Assembly (NCBI RefSeq): GCF_015714725.1
Contig: NZ_WBKM01000374.1
Span: forward strand, 21,819 to 85,818
Reading direction: 5' to 3'
Source of the DNA: Nostoc sp. WHI
GTDB taxonomy: Bacteria; Cyanobacteriota; Cyanobacteriia; Cyanobacteriales; Nostocaceae
DNA: 64,000 nt
Part shown: piece by piece, positions 8,605 to 16,700 of the stretch
Position numbering within the stretch: the first letter of the stretch is position 1
Layout of the letters: each line of letters begins with the position of its first letter
Notes under the pieces: generated by a model
The model's input: the letters and a program-made list of their open reading frames with translations, nothing else
Databases searched by the model: none
Told to the model about the DNA's origin: nothing
Translations under genes and position numbers: made by a program

Positions 8605-8633
8605 GCGATGTCTACGACGGGCTACGCCTACGC
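8605..8633. repeat. 29-bp interspersed repeat, copy 2
   Basis: This is an inverted copy of the element at 2783-2811, directly abutting the end of 21-bp array A. Confidence 0.85.
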
Positions 8634-8678
8634 AGAACTCTTGCATTCTGATATGGTGAATTAAATCGGCGGTTAGAA

Positions 8679-8819
8679 ACCAATACACTTGGGTTAAGAT
8701 CCCCCCGCCTCCGGCGACCCCCTTAAAAAGGGGGTAAATAGAGATATTAGCCCCCCTTTTTAAGGGGGGTTGGGGGGATCTCCGAACACTAAATATCACT
8801 AACTCAAGCGTATTGGGTT
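8679..8819. mobile_element. MITE-like element, CCAATAC family, copy 1
   Basis: The terminal repeats are AACCAATACACTTGGGTT on the left and AACTCAAGCGTATTGGGTT on the right. They enclose GATCCCCCC..GGGGGGATC and a CCCCCTTAAAAAGGGGG palindrome with its inverted partner. There is no coding capacity. The same architecture occurs at about 31.07-31.20, 40.89-41.03 and (different ends) 53.51-53.61 kb. Confidence 0.75.
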
Positions 8820-8946
8820 AAAAACTAGCCTCTACACGAGGCAAGACCCACCTCCGTGGGTTTCAAACCTTCAATTTTTCCTTAGTCCGCGTAGGCGGAC
8901 TTTGTTTGTGTAGCCGCGAATTCCATTCGCCCCGGCTCTAAATAGA

Positions 8947-9207
8947 CTACTTCTTATTTTCCCTTGTCGGCTGTACCATCACAGGCACTAAAGTTTTAAC
9001 TAAACCCGTAATCGCCACAATCACAGAAGCAATTCCCCCAATGGACAATGAAGTTAAAATTGCTGCCGCAAGAATAACTTCAGTGGGGCTATATCCATCT
9101 CGCATCCAAGTAGATGGATTCTCTACCGATGTTGGCGAGGTTGGGATTAATTGCGAAGTTTGGGTGGTTTGATTGGAGTTGACTGGAGTTGTTAAGGCAG
9201 TTTTCAT
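8947..9207 (-). CDS. Small membrane protein, unknown, divergent to STAND NTPase
   Basis: The protein has 86 aa. A Thr/Ser/Asn/Pro-rich N-terminal tail (1-33) is followed by MRDGYSPTEV and one long or two short membrane helices (ILAAAILTSLSIGGIASVIVAITGLV), ending in a short charged tail. I do not recognise a family with known function. It is divergent from the NB-ARC gene at 9342, with 134 bp between the starts, so the two promoters overlap or adjoin. A membrane partner for the STAND protein is possible but is inference from position only. Confidence 0.55.
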   Translation of the reverse strand: MKTALTTPVNSNQTTQTSQLIPTSPTSVENPSTWMRDGYSPTEVILAAAILTSLSIGGIASVIVAITGLVKTLVPVMVQPTRENKK

Positions 9208-9341
9208 GGCTAAACCTCTTCTAAATGTTTCTATGCAAATGGTATTTCTGCCAGAAGAAGAGGAGATTCCCTAGAAATGGAGACAAAGTAGAGAGCAAGT
9301 AGAATTTAAGTAGAATCGAGAAGAAATCTCACAAGCTGTCT

Positions 9342-11732
9342 ATGCAATGGGCTGATTTTCTAGCCAATGAAGCTGCTACTCATAGCTTATCCCCAGAGCA
9401 AACGGCAGCTTTTGTAGAGCGTTTGAAGACTGAAAACTCAGGGAAGAGTGAGGCAAAACTTGCCAGCGAGTTAAACATCGGTGCGGCTGCTTTCAAAAAG
9501 CGGATGACTGAGGTTTATGACAAATTTGCTCAGAGTTATCCTGAGTTAGCCAATTCTGAAAGCCGGGGTAAGCTAGAAAAGTTACGGGCTTGCCTGACAA
9601 GGAAATATAATGGCGGGCAAGATGTTCGCCCCACAATTAAAGAAATTCATCAAAATATTCCCCCTGCTGTCCCATTTGAAAAATTTGTGGGACGTGAGGC
9701 GGAACTAGAAGAACTGCACCAGCAATTACAAAAATCTCGGCAAGTTGCAATTGTAGCTGTGGCGGGTATGGGTGGAGTAGGCAAAACTGAACTTGCTACC
9801 CAATACGCCAAACAGCACTTGGAGAATTATCAAGGCGGGGTTTGCTGGTTATCTGCACAGGGAATAGATGTCATAATTCAGATTTTCAGATTTGTTGAAT
9901 TGAAATTTAAACTCATTGCACCGGACGATTGGGAATTAGCAGATAGGCTGAGATACTGCTGGCAGAATTGGCAACAAGGTGAAGTACTGCTGGTGTTTGA
10001 TGATGTCACCGACTACAAAAAACAGGTTCAGCTTTATCTACCCCCAGAATCACCCCGGTTTAAAGTATTGCTGACAACGCGCCAGGAATTTGATAGAACT
10101 TTGCCGCAATTACCTTTAGGTGTTCTCAAACCATTGGCGGCGATGAAATTATTAAAATCGCTGGTTGACAGAGAACGACTCAAAAGTGAACCTTGGGTTG
10201 CGAGAAGAATTTGTAAATTCTTGGGATATTTGCCTTTGGCGTTAGAGTTAGTGGGGCGATATCTGGATACAATGCCGGATTTGTCTCTGGAAAAACTGCT
10301 GAAGCGGCTAGAGAAAAAGCGACTGGAACACGAAGCAATAGCCAAAGCTAACCCATTGATGCGTTATGAATACGGCGTAGCTGAAGCTTTTGCATTGAGT
10401 TGGGAACAGTTGGATGAAAATGCACAAAGCTTAGGCTGTTTGCTAAGTTTGTATGCTTTGGCTGATATTCCGTTGTTTGTTGAGCGGATAGAAGATGATG
10501 ATGAACAAGAACTCTGCGAAAAAGCTATAGCTGAGTTGCGGAAACTGCATTTAATACAATGGCAAAGTCAGGGAATTTATCGCCTACATCCACTGATTCG
10601 GCAATTTTTACAAATGAAGTTGGATGAGTCAAGTGAGGCCGATGAGGTGAAAACAAACTTTACAGCGCAGATGGTAAAGCTGGCAAAGCAAATTCCTCAA
10701 CATCCTAGCCTTGAAGATATTTTCAACTTCACTCCCTTTATCTCTCACATTGCAGAAGTTGCAACCCACTTATGCGACTATCTCAGCGACGAGGATTTAA
10801 TTTGTCCCTTCACAGGCTTAAGCTGGTTTTATCAAGGTCAAGGACTTTATCAGCAAGCAGAACCTTGGTACAAACTATGTGTAGAGCTAGTTGAAAATCG
10901 TCTTGGTTTAGAACATCCCAATGTCGCCGCTAGCCTGAACAATCTTGCAGAACTCTACCATTCCACAGGACGCTACAGCAAAGCTGAACTCTTGTATCAG
11001 CAAGCTTTGGCACTGAATAAACGCTTACTGGGAGACAATCATCCCGATGTCGCTACTAGCCTGAACAATCTTGCAGCACTCTACAGTTCTACAGGACGCT
11101 ACAGCGAAGCCGAACCTCTGTATCAGCAAGCTTTGGAACTGACAAAACGCCTACAGGAAGACAACCATCCCAATGTCGCCGCTAGCCTGAATAATCTCGC
11201 ATTACTCTACGAATCTACAGGACGCTACAGCGAAGCCGAACCTTTGTATCAGCAAGCTTTAGAACTGACAAAACGGCTACAGGGAGACAACCACCACAAT
11301 GTCGCCGCTAGCCTAAATAATCTCGCATTACTCTACAATTCTACAGGACGCTACAGCGAAGCTGAACTCCTGTATCAGCAAGCTTTGGAACTGAGAAAAC
11401 GCTTACTGGGAGACAATCATCCCGATGTCGCTAATAGCTTGAACAATCTCGGAGGACTTTACAAGTCTACAGGACGCTACAACGAAGCCGAATCCCTGTA
11501 TCAGCAAGCTTTGGAACTGAGAAAACGCTTACTGGGGGACAATCATCCCGATGTCGCCGATAGCTTGAACAATCTCGCATTACTCTACAATTCTACAGGA
11601 CGCTACAGCGAAGCCAAACCCTTGTTTGAGGAAGCTTTGGCAATTTATGAACATACTATAGGTGTAGGTCATCCCCATACAATGAGGGTTCGGGGAAATT
11701 ATGCAATCTTGTTAAGAAAAGCAAGTCCCTAA
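9342..11732 (+). CDS. STAND NTPase: N-terminal helical domain, NB-ARC, TPR array
   Basis: The protein has 796 aa. Residues 1-90 form a helical, possibly HTH-like adaptor domain (TAAFVERLKTENSGKSEAKL.., FKKRMTEVYDKF). NB-ARC covers about 110-430: P-loop GMGGVGKT at 142-149, LLVFDD at 216-221, LLTTRQ sensor, LPLALELVGRYL (GLPL motif). Six almost identical 42-aa TPR repeats of the kinesin-light-chain type (SLNNLALLY.STGRYSEAEPLYQQALEL) lie between about 527 and 780. Such proteins oligomerise when the repeat array senses a ligand. Many relatives act in phage defence or cell-death signalling, but this one has no recognisable nuclease or protease effector, so an effector in trans or a regulatory role is possible. 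Confidence 0.85.
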   Translation: MQWADFLANEAATHSLSPEQTAAFVERLKTENSGKSEAKLASELNIGAAAFKKRMTEVYDKFAQSYPELANSESRGKLEKLRACLTRKYNGGQDVRPTIKEIHQNIPPAVPFEKFVGREAELEELHQQLQKSRQVAIVAVAGMGGVGKTELATQYAKQHLENYQGGVCWLSAQGIDVIIQIFRFVELKFKLIAPDDWELADRLRYCWQNWQQGEVLLVFDDVTDYKKQVQLYLPPESPRFKVLLTTRQEFDRTLPQLPLGVLKPLAAMKLLKSLVDRERLKSEPWVARRICKFLGYLPLALELVGRYLDTMPDLSLEKLLKRLEKKRLEHEAIAKANPLMRYEYGVAEAFALSWEQLDENAQSLGCLLSLYALADIPLFVERIEDDDEQELCEKAIAELRKLHLIQWQSQGIYRLHPLIRQFLQMKLDESSEADEVKTNFTAQMVKLAKQIPQHPSLEDIFNFTPFISHIAEVATHLCDYLSDEDLICPFTGLSWFYQGQGLYQQAEPWYKLCVELVENRLGLEHPNVAASLNNLAELYHSTGRYSKAELLYQQALALNKRLLGDNHPDVATSLNNLAALYSSTGRYSEAEPLYQQALELTKRLQEDNHPNVAASLNNLALLYESTGRYSEAEPLYQQALELTKRLQGDNHHNVAASLNNLALLYNSTGRYSEAELLYQQALELRKRLLGDNHPDVANSLNNLGGLYKSTGRYNEAESLYQQALELRKRLLGDNHPDVADSLNNLALLYNSTGRYSEAKPLFEEALAIYEHTIGVGHPHTMRVRGNYAILLRKASP
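10920..11675 (+). repeat. Six 126-bp tandem repeats coding for TPRs
   Basis: These are 42-codon units inside the STAND NTPase gene, near-identical at DNA level (for example CTACAGGACGCTACAGCGAA recurs). They suggest recent expansion or homogenisation of the sensor array. Unit number may vary between strains. Confidence 0.85.
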
Positions 11733-11923
11733 CGATCGCACCCTTTCACAAAATCACACCAAATTGATGCTATACAACAGTTGTAGTTTAAATTTTAGCA
11801 GCGATCGCCCATCAACATTAGCGCTTTTGACTCTAAGCTGAGGAATGCTCTCTAATAAACAGAGAATAAATTTATGCGAACAGTACCAATTTTGAGTGCC
11901 AAACTTAAAACTTGAAGTTAAAA

Positions 11924-12175
11924 GGTGCAACTTCGAGGCTAAAAGATGCAACGCCGAGGTTAAAAGGTGCAACTTCGAGGTTCAAAGGCTCAACGTTGAG
12001 GCTAAAAGGTGCAACTTCGAGGTTCAAAGGCTCAACGTTCAGGTTAAGAGGTTCAGCGTTCGAGTTTAAAGGTGCAACGTCGAGGCTAAAAGGCTCAACG
12101 TCGAGGCTAAAAGGCTCAACGTTCAGGTAAAAAGGTGCAACGTTCAAGTAAAAAGGCTCAACAGTGAGGTTCAAA
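11924..12175. repeat. 21-bp tandem repeat array B (12 units)
   Basis: There are twelve 21-bp units, more diverged than in array A (CGTTCAG alternates with CTTCGAG, CGTCGAG and CGTTGAG). The left flank is TTTTGAGTGCCAAACTT and the right flank GGCTCAAGTGGCGATGA, in the same orientation as arrays A and C. It lies between the STAND gene and the toxin-antitoxin pair. The 190 bp before it (11733-11923) show no gene. Confidence 0.9.
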
Positions 12176-12212
12176 GGCTCAAGTGGCGATGATGTCTCCG
12201 AGTTTCAGAAAG

Positions 12213-12303
12213 AATGATATTAAGTCTTTGGAGGCAGACATTATGGCCATGTTGGGAGAAGTGGTTTAAGAACTAAAATAAAAATGTAGAGTTAGGAGAT
12301 TTT
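12213..12303 (+). repeat. 91-bp direct repeat, copy 1 (gene tail plus leader)
   Basis: It aligns without gaps to 13086-13176 with about 80 of 91 identical positions. The first part can be read as the end of a coding region (NDIKSLEADIMAMLGEVV, stop). The rest is an AT-rich leader ending in a GGAGATTTT ribosome-binding site for the antitoxin gene that begins at 12308. The front of the original gene is missing. Confidence 0.8.
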
Positions 12304-12307
12304 AGCA

Positions 12308-12592
12308 ATGGCTTTAACAATTTCAGATGAAGAGTTGGAAAGTATTCAGCTTTCGGCTGAAATTCGAGAAAAGGCTTTACAAAAAGCTAAAGAGGGGTAT
12401 GTAATGACGTTATTAGAGGTAGGAGAAATTAGCAGTGGAAGAGCGGGTAAAATTCTTGGCATTTCTCGTTTGGAAGTGATTGAAATGATGAATAACTGGG
12501 GCATTTCTCTTTTTGATGATTCGCAGAGTTTGGAGGAATTACGTCAAGAAGTAGAACAGGCAGAATTACTTTTAAATCAGCAGATTTATTAA
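12308..12592 (+). CDS. UPF0175 family antitoxin
   Basis: The protein has 94 aa. It has the UPF0175 layout: a short N-terminal strand (ALTISDEELESIQL), helices REKALQKAKEGYVMTLLEVGEI, and a small helix-turn-helix (SSGRAGKILGISRLEVIEMMNNWGI), then an acidic helical tail that would hold the toxin. It probably represses its own promoter and neutralises the DUF3368 protein encoded immediately downstream (the ATG follows the stop codon with no gap). Its RBS (AGGAG) lies in the duplicated 91-bp leader. Confidence 0.85.
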   Translation: MALTISDEELESIQLSAEIREKALQKAKEGYVMTLLEVGEISSGRAGKILGISRLEVIEMMNNWGISLFDDSQSLEELRQEVEQAELLLNQQIY

Positions 12593-13087
12593 ATGATCAT
12601 TGTTTCTGATACTACGCCAATTAGTGAGTTAGCAAAGGTAGAACATCTTGATTTGTTGCCAAAAGTTTTTGGTAAAGTTGTAATTCCGCAGGGTGTATTT
12701 AATGAATTACTGATAGGTCAGCATCCAGCAGCAAAACTTGTAGATAATTTATTTTGGTTGGAGATTGTAACGGTAGATAATCAGCAAGTGGTTGAGGAGT
12801 TACAAAAGTCTTTTAATTTACATTTGGGAGAGTCAGAAGCTATTGCTTTAGCAGAGGAGCTTGGGGCTTCTCAGTTGTTGATTGATGAAAAGGCGGCGAG
12901 GAAGGTAGCTATGGCTCGAAAGTTACCTTTAATTGGTACTGTGGGGGTTTTATTGTTAGCAAAGCGTCGAGGTTTGTTGGACAGTGTTAAGGATGTTTTG
13001 GATGAGATGCAGCTACAGGGAATGAGAATTTCGGATCGGCTTTATGTGCAGGTTTTGACTTTGGCTGAGGAAAATCAAGGGGAATAA
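12593..13087 (+). CDS. DUF3368 PIN-like toxin
   Basis: The protein has 164 aa. It is a PIN-like nuclease of the DUF3368 type: VSDTTPISELAKVE with the first acidic residue, LHLGESEAIALAEELG with the central Glu pair, LLIDEKAARKVA with the third acidic site, and IGTVGVLLLAKRRGLL. The acidic centre fits a metal-dependent RNase. It pairs with the UPF0175 protein upstream; the genes abut, so translation is coupled. Targets are unknown. The stop codon lies inside the second copy of the 91-bp repeat, so the whole pair is framed by direct repeats. Confidence 0.85.
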   Translation: MIIVSDTTPISELAKVEHLDLLPKVFGKVVIPQGVFNELLIGQHPAAKLVDNLFWLEIVTVDNQQVVEELQKSFNLHLGESEAIALAEELGASQLLIDEKAARKVAMARKLPLIGTVGVLLLAKRRGLLDSVKDVLDEMQLQGMRISDRLYVQVLTLAEENQGE

Positions 13088-13176
13088 TGATATTAAATCG
13101 CTGGAGGCAGACATTATGGCGACGTGGGCTGAAGTGGTTTGAGTACTAAAATAAAAATGTAGAGTTGGGAGATTTT
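13086..13176 (+). repeat. 91-bp direct repeat, copy 2 (gene tail plus leader)
   Basis: This is the second copy of 12213-12303. Several differences in the coding-like part are synonymous (AAG/AAA, TCT/TCG, TTG/CTG). It ends in GGGAGATTTT, which serves the small gene starting at 13183. Confidence 0.8.
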
Positions 13177-13182
13177 CAAATT

Positions 13183-13472
13183 ATGCAAATCACAATTGAT
13201 ACTGAACTAAAACAAGCCAACTTAGTTGAACAGGAGCAAATCACTGAAACGGCGATCGCTAATGACTCCATGAAACAAGCGGCTCAAGTCAATACAAAAA
13301 AAACTTTGCCCTGGTTCTAGAAAAGCATCTTGAAAATCTCTTTATCGAACGCATGGACGGTAACGAAAAAATCTTTATACAAGTGATGAATAGTGAAGAA
13401 TTTAAAGCAGTTGTGTTTGAAAAATTACTATCTAGTATTTATGAGAGTATCAACAGTGAACAGTCAGATTAG
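13183..13472 (+). pseudogene. Frameshifted small gene resembling the C-terminus of a type I restriction R subunit
   Basis: The ATG at 13183 follows a good RBS. Frame one ends after 45 codons at TAG 13318. Without interruption the +1-related frame continues as NFALVLEKHLENLFIERMDGN, then EKIFIQVMNSEEFKAVVFEKLL, and stops at 13470-13472. The switch point is a run of eight A (13296-13303 region); nine would join the frames. The second part resembles the end of HsdR proteins (IDRM..N..IF..MND.EF). It is either a remnant of a lost R-M locus or a gene rescued by slippage on the A-run. The HsdR likeness is from memory of the family, not a search. Confidence 0.5.
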
Positions 13473-13530
13473 CACTTGATACATTGGCAGCGATCGCCCT
13501 CACACACCCAATATTAAAGTCAATAATACT

Positions 13531-13559
13531 GCGTAGGCGTAGCCCGTCGTAGACATCGC
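13531..13559. repeat. 29-bp interspersed repeat, copy 3
   Basis: Same sense as the copy at 2783. It lies just before the left flank of 21-bp array C. Confidence 0.85.
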
Positions 13560-13600
13560 ATAGCCATTTTGAGTACCAAACTTAAAACTTGAGGTTCAAA

Positions 13601-13684
13601 GGTGCAACTTCGAGGCTAAAAGGTGCAACGTTGAGGTTCAAAGGCTCAACTGTCAACCTCAAAGGCTCAACGTTCACGTTCAAA
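13601..13684. repeat. 21-bp tandem repeat array C (4 units)
   Basis: There are four units preceded by TTTTGAGTACCAAACTT. After the last unit comes GCAGAACTCTTGCTTTCTGATAT, also found after array A, so arrays A and C share both flanks. It lies between the frameshifted gene and the CHAT gene. Nothing else is visible in 13473-13791. Confidence 0.85.
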
Positions 13685-13791
13685 GGCTCAAATGCCCATT
13701 GCAGAACTCTTGCTTTCTGATATTGTGAGTACTTACCCAAGATTTTAAAGAGGTAATTATCGCAAATTTAATCTAACAATCTTCCAAAACT

Positions 13792-16700
13792 TTAATTTGG
13801 CTTACCCGTAATCGTAAATGCTGCCCAGTAGTAAGGATGACTATAAAGATTTTTATCTGATGCCATCTTACTATTCCTATATAATTGTGTTGCTAAATAA
13901 GCTTTAATTCGTAACTCCTCAGGATGGAGATTATTTAGTAAATCTTCATACCATTTTGTCAATTCTCCAGCAGTTAGTTCTTTTAGCCATAGTGTTGCTT
14001 CAGCTAAGGCAATAACTGCTGATTTATTGGGTTGTAATCGTCGGTAAAACTCTATCATCACCAAGGCACTAGCCGAAGATTCTACACTCCAAAAAGTACT
14101 CACCACATGAGGAACACCCTGACTCAAAAAACCATTGACTAAACTCACATATTCGGTGCTGATAGTGTAGTTGCTAGTACTTAAATTTTCACAAGCAGAG
14201 AGAGTAACGAGATTGTAACTTGCTAAATTTTGTTGACAGATTTCTTCTAGAGTTACTTTGTCTGCACCTGCTAATGCTAACTCTGACTTTTTAGGTTCAC
14301 CCAAGTTATTAATCGTATGACCAGTAAAATGAAAGATGTTGTAATTATCAAATAAAGCATTTTCTACAAGATTTTTTGTAGCTTGCGATCCTTGAATTCG
14401 CTGTATATTACCGAACATTTGGCTGACAATTTCAGACTCAAGTTTGGCAAATTTCAGTGCAGGATAACTTGCACTTTCGGGATATTCAACACTGAGTACT
14501 GACTGATTTTGCCATTGCCAAATATCTTCAGTTTTTATTGATAAACCTACTTGAACACTAGGCAAATAGATTGCGGTGAAATTTGACTCTACATTTGGCA
14601 ACTCTTCTTGAGATGGAGAAGAAAGATGGAAAAGGGCATGAAGAGGCAATCTGGATAAATCGCGGTGAGGAATTAAAATCAGTTGAGTGATCCCTTCAAG
14701 TTCTTGTGCAATTGTAGAAATATTCAGGATTTCATACAGTTGCAACAATTTTTGCTCCATATCAACTCGCCAAGAATGCTGGCTTTTACTTTCTTTATCT
14801 CTGCTACGATATTCTTGGTATTGTTGATGCCAATCTTCTAGCCAATTTTCAAATTCAATTAGGCGTTGCACCGCTTCGGGTAAAGGCAATTCATTTAGAC
14901 GGATGGCATCTTCTCCTAAAGGTATTACCCCCGTATCTTGCATGGGTGTAAAGAGCAGAATCGGTGATGGCGCTTGGTCTTTGAGGATGAAGGTGTGTAG
15001 GGCAACTGGACTAATATGCCAATAAATAATTGCTGTTGTGGGATTAAATAGTTGTTGAATTGCGTGATAATAAGGTGAGTAAATATGATCATTCCAGCCA
15101 TGAAGCAGCCAGTTTAAACAAGCATTTTTACCTTGTTCGGCAATTTCCCAAGCTTCCACCAAATCACCGGACTCTACAGCTAAATCAACTGCTAATTGAG
15201 CAAAACCGGCAAATTTTAGAGCTAGCTGTTTTTTACTTTCGTCAGAGCGAGTTTCTTCATTTAGTAATTGTTGCAATAAGTCTGTGCCGCGTTGCTGCAA
15301 TTCTTGAACTTGGGTTGTTTGTCCCAAACCCATCAGCACTTTGCTCAGAGATTGCAAAACCTCTAGGTGGAATTGGGGAAAATATTCTAGTGTGAGGGTT
15401 AAAAGTGCTTGATGGTACTCAGATGCAGCTTTGCGCCAGTAATCGCGGGAGTTAGGATGTTTCTTACCTCGCTCGTAGTAAGTATTAGCGATCGCTAAAT
15501 GCAATCTACCCCAACCTTCTGGGTGAGTATCTGTCCGCAGATGCTTTAACCCTTCTTCGTAGCTGGCTAATTTTCCTTCGTAGCCGCTCTGTTGTAAGGC
15601 GGGATTTGTCGCTGTTATACTACTCGACATCAGCAATGCGTCAGCATCCACTAAATTACCGATCGCAGTTCCCCTACCAATCCAAGCTTCCCAATAATCT
15701 TGTTTAATTTGCAAAGCGTTGTCATAACAAGCGATCGCTTCCACAAATTCTTCTAAATAAAACAGTGCTAACGCCTGATTATACCAAGCTAAGTGAAAGT
15801 CGGGTTTAATGGCGATCGCTTGCTGATAGGAGGCGATCGCTTCAGTGCGGCGTCCTAAGTTGTCTAAGGCTATACCCCGGTTGTACCAAGCTAAGTAGAA
15901 GTCCGCTTGAACTGAAAGGGCTTTGTCCCAGGAAGCGATCGCTTCTGACCACTTTCCTAAATTAAACAGCACTACACCCCTATCTATCCAAACCTCGTGA
16001 TACTCTGGGTCAATTTCTATAGCTCTGTCGTAAGATATAATCGCCTCGGCAAATTGTTCACCTACAGCTAGGGCTATGCCTCGGTGATACCAGTTTTCCT
16101 GGTCTTCTGGTTCCAAATGCAGCGCTTGGTCATAACTAGAAATAGCTTCGGGTAGCCAGCCTAACTTTAGCAGCGCCAAACCCCGGCTAGACCAAGCTTC
16201 CTGATAATCTGGTTTAATTTCAATAGCTTTATCAAAAGATGCGATCGCTTCTTCAAAGTATCCTAATTCTCCGAGAGTTCCACCTCGGTTGTACCAAGCT
16301 TTGTAGTAGTCGGGTTTGAGTTGTGTGGCGGTTTCGTAAGCTGCGATCGCTTCATCAAAACGTTCTAAATGAAACAGCGTCAAACCTCGATTAAACCAAT
16401 ATTCTGAGAATTGGGGTTGCAATTCAATCGCTTGAGCATAAGATGCGATCGCGCCTAACAAATCACCCGTTTTCGCTTGGCTTAGACCTTTATAAAACCA
16501 CCCTTGAGCCTGGGTAATCGGATTATCGCCATGCCGCTCAATAATACCTGGAGAATTGTTGCCTTGAACTGCCAAGTTAGAAGCAAGTTGCTGGACTAAA
16601 TTGGTACTTTGATCCAACCTTACCCACAACTTATCTAGGGTATAAGCTACATTCGGCTCTAAATTCGTTAAAGTATTATCCCAGGTTTCCTCTGAAGAAG

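Noticed and set aside
8385..13684. The 21-bp arrays as CRISPR
   Set aside because: Units are directly abutting with no unique spacers and no cas genes are near.
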